64,000 bases of DNA from Sclerurus mexicanus (taxonomy: Eukaryota; Chordata; Aves; Passeriformes; Furnariidae), in NCBI GenBank assembly GCA_013396755.1, contig VWZF01006730.1, forward strand, positions 434,001-498,000, given 5' to 3'. The notes below the pieces were generated by a model that worked only from the letters and a program-made list of their open reading frames with translations, had not been told where the DNA came from and did no database searches. The position numbers and the translations under genes are program-made. Below are positions 36,570 through 49,742 of this stretch, piece by piece; positions within the stretch are counted from its first letter, which is position 1, and each line of letters begins with the position of its first letter.

Positions 36570-37660
36570 ACTGGCTGGGAGGTCAACCCAGGACAAAAGC
36601 AATCTGGGGGTTACTGATGTGCATTGATGAGAATTTGCTAAGGAAGATGATGACAGAGCCAATGAGGGCAAGCACTCTGCTGGACCCCACACCTATAACC
36701 AGAAGGAGCTCATTGGGGATGCAAAAGTCAATTCCAGCCTTCAATGCAGTGGCCATGAAACTAGAGAATCCCACAAAGAGGGAGCAAGGGAGATAGCAGG
36801 ATCAACCCTGGACTTCAGGAGAGCAGACTGTGGCCTCTTAAGGTATCTACTTGGAGAAATCCTTCGCAATTCATCCATAGAGAGAAGTGAAGAGGGGACC
36901 AGTTGGTTTTCAAGTGTCACCTCCTTCTGCTCCGGAATGATCCATTTCAACATGCAGGAAATCAAGCAAAGGCAGGAGGAGGCTGCCAAGGTGAACAAGG
37001 AGACCCTGACAAAGCTCAGATATAAAAAGGAAGCACACAAGAGGTAGAAGCAAGGACAGGTGAACTGCAAGGGATACAGAGATGCTGTCCAAGCATGCAG
37101 AGATAGGGATAAGAAAGCCAAAACCCATGGGGACTTAAAGCTGATAAGGATTTGAAGAGAGCAGCAAGAAGGATATCTACAAGTGTATCAGCTGCAAAAG
37201 AAAGACAAGGGAAAACGTGGGCCTGCCGCTGAATGGGGTGAGACCTGGTAAGAAGGGATTGGCAAGGCCAGTCTTCAAGAACCCCATGTTCCTGAAAACT
37301 GTGAGAAAGTCTGGAGCAAGAGGAGGAAGATGAAGTTAAGGAGCACAAAACAAGCAAACAAAAAACCCCAACCAAACAAAAAAGGACATATTGAAGCCCA
37401 CAGGGCCTCATGGGAGGCATTCATGCCTCCTGAGAGTGCTGGCTGATGTCACTAAGGCCACTCTCAATTGCCTGTGAAAGGTTATGGTGATTAGGAGAGG
37501 TTCCTGAACAGTAGAAAAGATTGAATGTCATTCCTGTCTTCAAGAAGGGTAAGTAGGAGGACACAAGGAACTACAGGCTGGTCAGCCTCATCTTTGTCCC
37601 CTGGAGGGTGATGGAGCAAGTATTCCTGGAAAGAACCTCCAGATAACTGAAGCAAGAGGG
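36570..37660 (+). mobile_element. CR1 LINE, 5' part of ORF2, heavily decayed
   Basis: Plus-strand remnants of the region upstream of the reverse transcriptase: LLDPTP then a decayed equivalent of GDVKVRGSLGCSDHE, TTCAGGAGAGCAGACTGTGG (FRRADFGL), CRKSSK-, AVQACRDRDKKAKTH- and finally CTTCAAGAAGGGTAAGTAGG to GGTGATGGAGCAAGTATTCC (FKKGK, VMEQ). Many in-frame stops. Homology breaks off soon after the VMEQ block, so most of the reverse transcriptase is deleted. Confidence 0.85.
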
Positions 37661-37859
37661 AGCAGCCAGCACGGACTTTGTAATTACACAGCCCTGGAAC
37701 ACAGCACAGCCATTGCCAGCAATGGGCCATAAGCTTTGTAGTGAGTTTGCAAGGCCTCAGGGTAGAGAGTCTTCAGGCTTGCTCGATCCAAATGTCTCTG
37801 CCCCTGCCTGAAGCTTTATTTAATTTGGTTTGTCTGTGACAGCAATTTTGCTAACTGAC

Positions 37860-37928
37860 CAGGGGCTTAGGCAGGAAAGTTGGACTAGATGATCTCCACA
37901 GGTTCCTGCCAACCTCCACCATTCTGTG
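37860..37928 (+). mobile_element. CR1 LINE 3' terminus, probably of the same copy as 36570-37660
   Basis: AGTTGGACTAGATGATCTCC, then TTCCTGCCAACCTCCACCAT and TCTGTG is the CR1 3' end. It lies in the same orientation 200 bp beyond the ORF2 fragment, consistent with a large internal deletion of one element, although two separate copies cannot be excluded. Confidence 0.8.
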
Positions 37929-40900
37929 AAAATAAAGCCTGAAGAAATTCACCTAGAATTTACCTACATTTAAGAAATGCACAGCACATTTTTAAATTGT
38001 TCGACCTCTTAAGAAAATTTCAAACCACAATTTCCTCATTCTGACCCTCTCTTTTTTTTTTACTCAAGTGATTACTTACAGCTCATGAAACAATTAATAG
38101 TAAAGACGTGATGCAAAGTGTTTGGGAGGAGTTTACAGATATACAGTGTAATACATAGAATGTATGGAATTTTATTTGAATTCTTAAGTAAAAAGGTACT
38201 GGTTTAGTTTAACTGAAATTTTAAGAAAGAGAGAAAACTACCAAATAAAGAATTTGTAGTACTGCTTTCACTGCTTCTTTGAAGAGGAATTCAGCAAATT
38301 CATTTGTGTTAGGTCTTGGAAATGTAATTAAGCACATGAAAATTAGTACGCATTTTGAATGCAAGATGTCTTCTGCAGCCATTGTAACTTATGCTGCTTC
38401 TTGGTTTCCTCTTACAAATATATCAGCAAAGACCTGTTTCTTGGGTAGATCTATTGATTTTTTAAAATCAGGAGTAGATAAAAACTGGTATCAATTTGAT
38501 CAAACATTATCTCTGTCCTTGTTATTAATCACTGGCTTTTTCTCCTCACATCCCCCTCCCTTTACAAGAAAACTTTGAACTTAGAGGGGAAATTATTTGT
38601 TTGGTCTTGATGTATTGGGCTTTTTGTAGGTTTTGTTTGTTTCTTTGTTTTTTCAGCTGGAACACATTTTACAAACTTTCATCCAGAACAATAATGCTGT
38701 TACTGTCATAGTTTATATGACTGCCCATTAAAATATTATGCTTAAGATCTGAATCAAGTTTTTTATTTCCTTTGGGTTTTGCTTTCCTATTGTGTTTTGC
38801 TGTCAGGTCTGGATGTATTATTGTCCCTGCTAGTGGAATATGGTAGAATGTCAATTTTTGCTTAGTTCAGTCAATACTTGATCAATTCACTATTGCAAAG
38901 TTCAAATGTATGTTGGACTTACGTTCCTGGCAGGTTCTGCCAAAACAATCACATCATCAATACAGACATATTCACTGTTTTACTAAACTCTCAGTGGAAT
39001 ATTCTGGGAACTAAATTTATCTCAGAGGAAGTTTCTGAGAATGAAACACCCTCAAAAGTTATCTTATGATAAAAATTTTAGTTCTTTGCTTATGAAGCTG
39101 CCAGGCATCATGTGATGCTCCCGGTTTTGCAAACAATTCAGTCATCTGATTATTTACTCCCCTCTTGGTAGTAGCTGGCCTGGTTGTCTCTGATGGACTG
39201 CCAGGATCTCTGAATGCCTTGAGGATATTCCATTTAAGGACTGCACATGGACATTCATGTGCATGCTTGCAGCATGTTCTTCTCATGGGTGAGGGTGATT
39301 TATGATAGACAAAAGGAGCACTCTGTCTTCAGTATAGCAGCATTCACCTCAGGTATGGGGAACAAGAAAAACTTGTTGAACAAGGGAAGGCCACAATGAT
39401 TAGTATTCCTTTGGGCAGTAGCTCCTGGAATGCATGAGAGCAAAACTTTCAGTTTTGCATTTTAACAACCATGAAAATGTCAGCATAAAGTTGCTTTTAA
39501 CTACATTCTAAGCTAAACGTAACTTTTCATGGTCTACAAGAACAGCTTTAGGGTGCAAAAACCTCTGAAGAAAACCACACAGGCATCATTCAAATTAGAA
39601 GTCTTTGACAGAAAAAGAAAATGAAGTGACAAGTGCTCCTGAGCTCTGATTTTAATTTCTTTCCTCTACCTCGTTTTTCTGTTTTCTTCCTCACTCACAG
39701 CTTTCTGTCTTCTGTACTGAGGTGCCATTGCAATGTAAAAATCAGAAAGGTGCTGCCCTTGGTTTTTAAAATTCCCTGCATCCATACATTTGTTTTGATG
39801 ACTTGTGTCTCTGTTTTCATGTTTGCACAGAAAAAGTAACCTTCATTTAAAAAAAGAAAAATCAAACCAGCAGCAGCTGTACTTTGTTCAGCTTGCCTTT
39901 TTTTTTTCTTTTTTTGGGGCTTCAGCTTCGACATCCAGTCGTTTCTGATCTCTTGATCTGTTGTTTGTTTTTCTGAGCAGGACCATGTCACCAGCGGTTA
40001 CTGATGCAAGATTCTTTCTCATCATAGCTATCTCTGACATCACTGCAGTTTACTGTGCTGCCTTCTGCATGTGTTTTATGACACATATCTAAGTTTTCTT
40101 TTGTGTGTACAATTTTAGCTCTAAAGAGATTTTATGACAGGTTTTTTCTCCTTTACGTTTTCCTACTTTAGCCTGAATTGGTTTTAGGATTCACAATCAC
40201 TCTATTTCTGTGTACTACTGAAAAACTCCACACTCTGCTGCTTTTCTGAACTTGTCTCCCAACTCCACACTCCCATTTCAGATATTGTCTCACAACTTAT
40301 GATCTGCTTTTTATGTCTCTTCATTAGCTAGACAGATCTTGTTTTACTTTTTAAAGGGTTAGCTGCTGTGGTGACTGAGAGCTTCCAAGCCCCGTTCCTG
40401 TGAGTACCCTGGGAACACTTGATCTCCTATCAAAGGGACTGTAACGATTGCCTGACTTCAGAACTGAGCTTTTAATATAACTGCTGTGACGTGCTTCAAA
40501 GGCTCCTTTGAGCTGCTGCATTCAGAAACAGGACCCATAGCCCTCACTCCGATATTTCTATTTTAATCCAGGTTAGCAAATACAGCAGGCATCAAAATTG
40601 TCTGAATTGAGTCTTTTATCAAATTCAGTAAGGATATACTTCAACTGTTTGAACTCTTGTCGTAGCTCAGGAAATTTTAATTCCCACAATGTTGTTTGCT
40701 ACAATGGCTTTAAAATGCAGTAGAACCAGCTGGAATGTTTGACAGCTACCAACCTGGGGTCTATTATTTTGGGGGCCTAATCTTATATGACTTTCCTCAC
40801 ATTTTTCTGTCAACTGGATTTTCACAAGTGCTCCTTACATATTCTTGACAAAGTACAAGTAGTCAGTAGTCTTCCTCAGTGGTAAGAAGTATCTCTTACA

Positions 40901-43900
40901 CATCAACTCTATAGAATATAGGTTCTTTTCACCTGTTTGAAGATGATTTGGCATGAAGTTAAATAAACATGGTCCAAATGTAAAAAAAACCCAAAATACA
41001 AAAAAGTGTCTATCAAACACCTACACATTTTTTATGTTTATCTATCTTTCTGACATTGAGCTAGACAGCTTCTCAGACTCTTTTGTGTCAGTGTTTTCTA
41101 AGCAGTGAATGGCACTTTAGTATTCATTCCTAAATCAGATTCACTGACTCAGTTTGGCAAAAGTCTGCGTTTCATTGCCACATGACAGTCCTGCCAATCC
41201 TCCTGCTAGAAGACTCTTCTTCTCCCTTCTGTACTATCAACTGTAAGTTCAGGCTGGGGTTTTTTCCTTAATTATTATTTTACCTTTTACAAGGTAGACT
41301 GATTGATAAAAGACATTATATCTTCAGTTTAGATTTTTTTTATTTCTTTTTCAGACAAAGAGGAACTATGTAAAGGCCTGGATCATCTTTTCTGTAGAGC
41401 CATTCTTACAACTGAGCTTTGTAGCAGAATGAACATAGATTCCCCTGATCAGCTGTGTTGTGAGCTTTATAGATTCCTACTCATGAAAGCTAGAAGGAAT
41501 GCTGAACACTGTTGTAAGTAGAGGCTTCAGAAGTTATGCCAAGGAAACCACACATTGTTTACTTAACTGTTAAACAGTGGCAGGGCTCTGTAACAGGGAA
41601 AATAAAGGGAGTCCCTTGATGTAAAAGCACACTGCAGCAACATCCTATGCACTACCTTGGTAGGTCAACAAAAAGATGACGCTGGAGTTTGAGATGCACT
41701 TACATATACCTTAAGAACAAAAGGGCAAGAACTGCCCTTAGGATGGAACTAATTACAGGTACATTAGGTACAACACAATTAAATCTATAGTCATTATTCG
41801 AAGCGGCAGATGCAATGTGGCTGTGGCAGTCCTTGTACAGGACTGCTCTACCTTTGAAGACACAGGAAAGAATGGTTAAGATTTGCCTCCAGGAAACACC
41901 TAAATGAAGCTGCCTTTGTGGACAAGGTGACTACATATCTATTGTGCTCAATGGAGTTTAATGTAGGTGTAGAGTGGGCTGAATAGCTACTGAGGCTCTG
42001 GGGCATGCACTGAATACAGCTCCACCACTAACAGGAGCTTCAACACTCAGTGTGCAGGTACCCATACAGAACGATCCAAGTTTAGGTGCCTTAAGGCTGG
42101 TAAGGGATCTGCCCACACCAGTGACTATGTACATACAGAGGAGAACACTGAGTTTTGCAGGGACATTTGAGCTAGTACCAGAGTAGCACGGTGCTAGTTG
42201 TACTAAAGTTGCATGCTGTACAAATAAATACACTTGGCTTCTTAGCAGGAGTAATAAATCCCAGCAAGCACTGCTGTGCTATAGCTTCTGCACAGCAGCC
42301 AGTTTTTGTTAAGATAGTAAAGATTTACCTTATCCCCGCCTAGAAGAGGCTGCTGTTAGGGAAGCAACATTGACTCCTCTCCCAGCTGCCTAAAACTGGG
42401 AACACTGACCAAATACCATTAGTCATTTTAATAAACTTGCATATAAACCCCAAATCTCTGGAAAACAGTATTCTTATATTAGCTCCGCTGTTGAGCCACC
42501 AGTGGGCAAGGAAGTACTAGGGATGAGCAACAGAGAAAACTACAGAATTAGTGATTATATGCTTGCTGCAATTCTGAGACTCATTTCATTAATATACAGA
42601 GCTTTTGAAAGAAACAATGCTTAACACATGGCTGTGTGTCAGCTCATGGGGTGCTTTCCTGTTAATGTCAATGATTCCCTGATTTATTAGGTATTTTTCC
42701 TGTCTTTCAGCATCATGTGACATGACAGTTAAGACAGCCTTAAATGGATTATTTTTGCAATTAAGACATGAGGCGATATGTTAAAAGCTACACTAAGTAG
42801 AGACATAGGATATGAAATCTGATCAGTTTGTTGATGATGCCATATAAAAATTGGTATTGACAAGGTTTATTAAATAGGATCTCCTAGCTAGGAAATGTAA
42901 TAGAAAGTCTATAAATTGATGGTAATTTTTCTGTGCAAAATAGATTCACCATGATGACAGTGAACAGCCTGCTGCATAAAACATCCCCTGCAATCTGTAA
43001 TACTGATTACTTACTTATGCAGACTAGGATAGTTGGATACTTATCCAATCCAGGGTAGACTGGCTGTTCTTTTTACCCCTTTTTTCCCCTTCAACACAGA
43101 AAGAGATGAAAGAATATAGGGAGGACAATCCCCAAATCATCTTGTACTGTGTCATCCTGATTTTTTGAGGGGTGAAAATTTTTAGTCTACTTTTATTTGT
43201 TAAGTTGTTAAAAAAATTTATCTGGTTATCATGGCATACTGAATGGTGCCTATATTTTCTCATGCTGTTTTATGTAATCCTGGAAAGCTTCAAGGCTTAT
43301 TAGGTGGATCACTTGCAATAAATGCAGTTTCAGAAGACTTACACACTGATCAATACATAAGTTGCTCGCCTTTTTTTTTTCCCGAGACCTTGGAGAACAG
43401 ATGAAAACAGACCACTTACCCATCTCAGGTTGCTTTTTTGTCACACAATGCTCCTATCAACTTCCACTGTATTTGTCAGACACTTATGAAAGTTGAATTA
43501 TCCTTTTCCACTATCCAGAAATTTATTATTAAAATACATATGAGCAGCAAATAAAACAGGCGTAACTAGCATAACAAGCTTATTGATTAGATTGCAAATA
43601 CAACCCTTGATTTGCTACCATATCAATGGGGTGGGCAATTTACTATTCCTGAAACCTATCAAGGAGGCTTTTGAGTACAGTTCTACATGAGCTTCAGTAA
43701 GAAGTAGCACACTCTGTACAACTGACAGGGGTTGTGTTTCAGCATTCAGGTGGATGAGATGCCAAACAGAAGGAAAGAAATTCAAGTTGGTTTGCCCATT
43801 TAAAGGATTAATTACATGATATGGTCTATTACTGTTTTCCTAAGAGCCTACTTCTTATGGTAAGAGCAACTCAGCAGTTAGTTTCAAGTTTTGGCTTTTA

Positions 43901-44649
43901 AAAGATAGCAGTTTAAAAAAAAATCAGTTATTAACAATGTTTAATACCTAAGTGGCTGTGATAGGAAAAAGTAAAGTGAACCTGTTTTCTCCAGATCTTC
44001 CAACTCCACAGGTTTCTGTTTCAATAATTTATACATTATTGAAGAACAATCAGAAGCTGCATGAGCTTCTTGATCCTATGTAAGCATTTCAACTGAAAGA
44101 TGCCAACTCCCTTGGCATGCCAAAATGCCTTGTGCTGGCACTGCTCTTGGACTGCCATGCAGCAGCACTTGAGTGTTCAGCAGTCTATGCCACAGTGGTC
44201 ACTGGTGCAAATCAGACAGCACATATTTGTTTGCCATGAAACCAGATGGACTGTCTGCATCAGGGAGCTTAGGTCACACCTGCTTAGAACTAGAAACCTG
44301 AATTATCCATCTACATCAGGTAATCTCATTACAAATATGCTTCCTCTGTGAGGAAGGACAGAGCACCCTAACCACTCCACAGAATGCTTACCAGAAACAA
44401 GTACCAGACCTCTTTACTCCAGAAATATTCCAAGTAGAGAGAAGTGAGTTTAGGAGACTAACTTCAAATGGCATCTCAGGTTGAGACCTCACTCCTTGTG
44501 TTTTACAAGTCTGTTATATGCAAAACTCTGCCCTACAATGAGGAAATGAGTGGAAAAGGAAACTATTAAATTCTGTGCTCACAAAGTCAGGCAAATACAG
44601 AGCACACAGACACTGAAGCACAAGTCTTAGCAGGAGTAGTTGAGGAAGC
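37929..44649. other. Intergenic DNA, no gene recognised
   Basis: AT-rich and repeat-poor, with T-rich low-complexity runs near 38628-38655 and 39897-39917 and a perfect 12-bp palindrome TCCTAGCTAGGA at 42882-42893. No exon of CDH17, the expected downstream neighbour in mammals, could be recognised. Confidence 0.55.
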
Positions 44650-44957
44650 AGGAGTTGGTAAGTCTGGAGAGAAGGAGGCTCAGCAGGGATCTTATTGCTC
44701 TCTACAACTACCTGAAAGCAGGCTGTCTGTAGATAGGAAAGAGTCAGACTTTTCTCCCAGGTACTAAGTGACAGAACAAGAAGAAGCTAACTCAAGTTGT
44801 GCCAGGGCAGGTTTAGACTGTATAGCAGGAAAAATTTATTCATCAAATAGACGGTTAGGCATTGGAATGTGACTCTGTGGTGGACCTGGCCATGGCAGGT
44901 TAATAGTTAAGACTCCATGACCCTAGAGGTTTTTCCAACTTTAGAGGTTCTATAGCA
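44650..44957 (+). mobile_element. CR1 LINE fragment, 3' end
   Basis: Contains GGAGAGAAGGAGGCTCAGCA, TTATTGCTCTCTACAACTAC, CTGAAAGCAGGCTGTC, CTTTTCTCCCAGGTACTAAG and GGAAAAATTTATTCATCAAA, and ends in a degraded TTTTTCCAACTTTAGAGGTTCTATAG tail. An internal deletion removes the block that normally joins the GGCATTGGAA segment to the GTGGACCTGG segment. Confidence 0.9.
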
Positions 44958-44959
44958 AA

Positions 44960-47900
44960 CTGAGAATACAAAAGTTAACACACCAGTAGTTGTAAATTAC
45001 TGCCAAATAAAAATACAATGTACATACCACTTTGAACACAAGGGAACAGCTACAGAGCCTTAAGCTAGAAGCACATACTAACAGATGACATCCCATTCCT
45101 CTCTTACCTAGTATTACTGTTAAATAATTCTGTTAGCACAGTCATCCAGAACAGTTTTAAAGATTAAGGTGAACTTGAAGTCTTGTGTTGACACACCAGC
45201 CATCCTCCTTGGTTGAGCCATGAATTTGCAGCTGTGAAATCCTTATTTGGAACAGTAATCACAGCATCCCCCTTACATATACCATAACTGTACTTTCTGC
45301 AATGCAACAATGCTGATAGACAATGCAAACAACACAACTGCAGCCCGTGGCAGAAGAGTTGTTTCCATTCAGTTCACTATCACTTCATTCTTATGCCAAT
45401 TTAATTGCACATACATATTATACATTGTTTATGAAATGCATAATTTCTCTATAAACAGGTCTATGATCATCAGCAGCACTGCCCCTGAAAGTATTCATGA
45501 GGTGCTGGAACTGCGACACACAGTGACATCGATGGAAGGACTCAAGTTCCGCTGCCTGAGGGAGGCAGCACCAACATGCCTGATGCAAGAGTTCAAGCCT
45601 CATAGTGGCATTCAGGAGCTCAGAAGTTCAATTCTGTCTGTTTCCATTTATACTTCACTTTGTTTGACCATCTGCTCTACTCATAACAGGGACTACACAA
45701 AGGAAGAAAGTCTTGAAGCAGTTCATAAGCTCAGTCCTAGCAGAATAGAAATCATATTCTACATCAACAATACACATGGATTTCTGTGTAATTGATCATT
45801 TTATTGGAATATGTTAGTAGATGTTTGTTCAGATCACCTGTTCAGCAGGCAGTTATACTGCTTCTGTTCACTGCATACATACTGAGCAAGTCTCCAAGCA
45901 ATACATAAGTATTATTTTGTCTGACCCCATACATATGTCTTTACTACAAAAAGCAGCTCTTCCTCAACAGAGTTGTATCCATGGGACCAATGTGCATTTC
46001 TTTTAGCTATGACTTGTACCAAATCCGTATCAACAATCATAGGGTAAGTACACCAATACATGTAATTGAGCTTTAACAGTAAAAAAAGTAAGAAAGTTAA
46101 ATACTGCAACAGCTGAGATTACATACTGCATTTGAATGCTAGAACAAAATCTATTGACCTAGTTAATGACACAGTCACCAAAACGCAACATACAGAAGCA
46201 ATGTCAACAGCCAGTACTTGTCTATGCATTTTGGAGTTCCCCTTTTCTCTTCAAATAAAGAAGGGTTGTGCACATCTTGAATGTGAACTTAGAAATCATT
46301 AACCTTACAGCAATATTGATGGCAATACTTAAGGTTGGGTAAAGAAACAGACATACTAAAGCTGAAGGCCACTGAGTACACACAGCATTTCTGAATTTGA
46401 GGAGCCAATGTTTACTGTAGGACAGATATGTTGTTTAAAATAAGTGTACTCTATGCAACAGTAGCATTAACTGGCAAGATTTATATGTAGTAGAAAATAC
46501 CACTTTAGAAACCTAGCATATTTTGATTAATTGAGTAAAGTGTTGATTTAACTAGCTATGATGAAGGCTAGGGAGGTATTTTAACTGAAACACCTTGGTA
46601 AAGTGAAATAAGCTGACCTATCATTGTTCTCTACAACACAGGAATCAAATTACATATGTTCTCTGTCATCAAGGGCTAGTATTTCAGCCAGCACTTGAGT
46701 TTTTAACCTAAGGGCAGGTTAAAATAAATCTGTTTACAATGCAACATACCTAAAATAGATACAGTGATGAACAATTAGGTGTCAGTCCCTACTTTTTACA
46801 ATTACAAGCCAAACAACTTTAGGCACATAAGTATAGCCAATCTTTTTAAGTTCAAATTCAACCATTACAAGCCAGAGAGACCCATTTCAGAGATTGCTCT
46901 GTGATAGCATTCTGGACTTTAAGAACATGCAGACACCAGCTGTCCAGAAATACATAACCAAAAGAAGTTGCTAGAAATAGCCACTGAACATACACATGCA
47001 TGCCAGTTATTTTCCCAATTAAAATGCTATTTACAAGCCATACTTCAATTTTTTGTAATTTGTAGTTTTTAACCCAACTTACAAATATGAGTTCAAGTGA
47101 GGGACATCTGATATGACCATTTGACATAGCCAAAGTGAAAATGAGTGGAAATTACAAAGCCACAAAGAGGTTAGCAATGATTTCCTGATCTTTTCAGGTG
47201 AAAATTTATTTACTAGATAAGCAACACGAGACAGGGGTGGAGTCCACAAAGGACATAACCTTTAGGAAAGCAAACACAGCCTTAACCAACAACACTGACT
47301 TTTTGAAAAGTCTGGAAGTTTCTTTATACTGCAAACTGAAGTCCTCCACAAAGTTATCTGCATGTTGTAATGTATTATTGCACTGCAAGCTGTGCAGAAA
47401 TCCAGAGCCAAGTATTTATGCACAAGAAATTTAGAAGTTACCGTGCATAAGATATGATTAAGCTGTAACAATCTGTAACAAGGTATTGATTATGGCTTAG
47501 ACCTGCACTGAAAATCAACACTTAGACAAATACCCTTACATGAATGACACCATCCATATGAAAGTGAGACAACTTTGTTACACTGAAGACTTACTTGGTT
47601 AAAGTGACCTTCTGTTAAGAGAAACAACAGACTATATATTCACACAAACATTGCAAGAATTAGCCCTGTAAAAAATTCAACAACACTTTACTCATCTTTT
47701 CTTTAATAGATATTTGTAGATATTTTATAAGCAGGTTTTGTTTCTTGACAGTCAGACCTTTTATAGTTAATTCTTCATCCTACTTCCCTCCCTCATCCAA
47801 ATCTGCCAAATTCAAGACATTGTTCTAGCAGCATTCATGAAATCAATAGTGCAAAGTTGTTCTTTTCCCAAGCTGTGACATCCTTTTCAAGTTTTGTATT

Positions 47901-48090
47901 AGGTCAATAGCACTTCCCATGTATTTAGAGCTCTGGGGAAAGGCAGGAACAATGGATATGCTGAATCTAGCATGCAAACAACTTGTTTGCCAAAGGCTTT
48001 TTTGTGTTTTATTTGTTGGGTGGATGTTTTCAATTTGCTGCTTATACTGGCCATTGTTACAACTTTGGTAAGTAGTTCACTACATGAAAT
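44960..48090 (-). other. PDP1 3' flank, probably containing the 3' UTR
   Basis: This AT-rich, repeat-free region follows the PDP1 stop codon. Minus-strand AATAAA hexamers lie at 48008-48013 (only about 80 bases past the stop), 47205-47210 and 45800-45805, with ATTAAA at 47702-47707. The last two AATAAA sites are plausible polyadenylation signals for a UTR of roughly 0.9 or 2.3 kb, but nothing in the sequence chooses between them. Mammalian PDP1 mRNAs have long 3' UTRs. A 161-codon plus-strand open frame at 45310-45795 has no recognisable domain and is not treated as a gene. Confidence 0.4.
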
Positions 48091-49742
48091 TCACAGTTCC
48101 TCATTTTGACATGCACCTATAACATGTGAATTGAACTGCACTACAATAATTGTGATGTCATCCCTATACATTCGAGCCAGCTCTTCTGGAAGACTAAGCA
48201 TCTTGGACAGTCGCTCGTGATCCACGGTTCCAAACTCATTGTTACCCACTGCATGTCGTATCAGGTGAGTTGCTGCATTCTGATCTTCAAATACTGAAGA
48301 GACTCTTGCTCTCCTCTCTGTTAAGAGACCATGCATCTGTCCCAAAGTTACCTTATAGCCACCAACAGCTATTGGCTGTTGGTGGTGAACACCAGTGAGG
48401 TACTCCCCTACAATTCTAGCCACATCCTGCCTGTGCATTGTCTCCCACAGCCCATCTGTGGCCAAAACCAGGAACTTATCCTGTGGCCGTAATTTGTGAT
48501 GTATGACCTCTGGTTCAGCTGTGAGGTATGGGGGAGTGTGATAGTTTGGAGGAATAAACTTTGTATATTCATTGTCATTCAGCTGATCTGGGCCCGATTC
48601 TACTACTCTCTTCTGCAGTTCAATACTCCATTTAAACTTCACATCACCAAAAGCTCTGAAAGGCATCAGGAGACCCAAGAGACGATCTTGTTTCACCAGA
48701 CTCTTCTCTTCAGACTTTGGATGCTCCATTTTCACACGTTCAACTTCATGTTCATTTTGTGCATTGTGGTCATAGGATAAATTAACTGCAGACCAAGATC
48801 CATCTTCTTCTTGAACCCCAAGCATTGCTCTACTGTCACCTGTGTTTGCAATGTGCAAGTCAACACCATCCACATGGGCCACACAGGCAGTTGCACCAGA
48901 AAATGCTACTCGCAGTACTAGGTAGTTGAGAAAAGAATTTGGATCTCCTACTTGAGCTTCCAAAGAAATATCATTATCAAGCCTCTTAAAAGCATTAATT
49001 AAAGCTTCTCTCACATCAGTAGTCTCTCCACTGTTGAGATCAATCAGCTCCTGCCAGTAAGTTCTTAAACTGTTGAAATAAAGCTTGGAAGCTTCTTTAC
49101 TAAAATAATCATTGGGATGCTTGTGCCACTGTAAAATGGGCAACAGAGCTCTGCCGCTTTCCACAGCATTTTCTATTTCAAGTAAAGTCTCATGAGGTAA
49201 CAAAGAGACAGCAATGTAGTAAAACAGTCTTTCACTTACAGCTTGAGCACAAGCACAGCCTGCATGGCCATCAAACACACCCAGAAGCATCCCCCTTGTC
49301 TGTAAGCAAGTGGCAGCACTCCTACGGTCCTCTATTGGAGCATTAGCAGGCAACTGGTTGCTATCGAAGCCAAGAACAGAACTTACATTTTTACCATCAA
49401 ATTCTGGGACTTTGAAACTGTATTCATTTGCCTTCAGAATGCTGTTGACCTGTGGAGGAGTGAGGTAAAACCTCTGTGGCGCAGAAGCATGATCCCTTGT
49501 GTGAATAAAATGATTAAAGTTCTCCTTTGGCCTATAAAGTGCAGCAAATTTCTTCTGTGGTGCATATCTGAAGTGACTGTGAGCAAAATGAGATGATAAA
49601 CAACACAGATGTTTATGGTGGCAGTAACACGCAGTACTGCCGATTCTGCTAATCTCACAGTTACGAATCAATGGGAACAGATGAGCTGGTGCTGGCATGG
49701 CATCAGACAACAATGGTAGCCTGGAGCTTCGAACTGGAATTG
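48091..49742 (-). CDS. PDP1: Pyruvate dehydrogenase phosphatase catalytic subunit 1, main coding exon
   Basis: Mn/Mg-dependent PPM/PP2C-family phosphatase of the mitochondrial matrix. It removes phosphate from the E1-alpha subunit and so reactivates the pyruvate dehydrogenase complex. The exon begins after a minus-strand acceptor (TCTTGTCTTTCAG, ending at 49743). Translation from the ATG at 49698 (G at -3) gives 535 residues; the human short form has 537. Numbering from that Met: residues 1 to about 70 are a basic, Cys/His-rich presequence without PPM motifs; the mature part starts near RFYLTPPQVNS. PPM motifs follow in order: IEDRRS (123-), VFDGHAG with metal ligands D143/G144, ANTGDSRAMLG (284-), MPFRAFGD (345-), LATDGLWE with D415, and MYRDDITII with D513. 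All metal ligands are present and the frame is intact to the TGA at 48091. It is two residues shorter than human after the LNSGETTD segment. The exon is also used by a longer isoform starting in the upstream exon. Identification rests on near-identity to remembered mammalian PDP1. Confidence 0.97.

Noticed and set aside
36741..37420. Minus-strand open frames of 126 and 134 codons
   Set aside because: Antisense shadows of a plus-strand CR1 ORF2 remnant.
1..45000. CDH17 cadherin exons downstream of PDP1
   Set aside because: No cadherin motif such as DxNDNxP or LDRE was seen in the open frames inspected.
45310..45795. 161-codon plus-strand open frame opposite the PDP1 3' flank
   Set aside because: No domain, no similarity I recognise and low-complexity AT-rich context; more likely chance.
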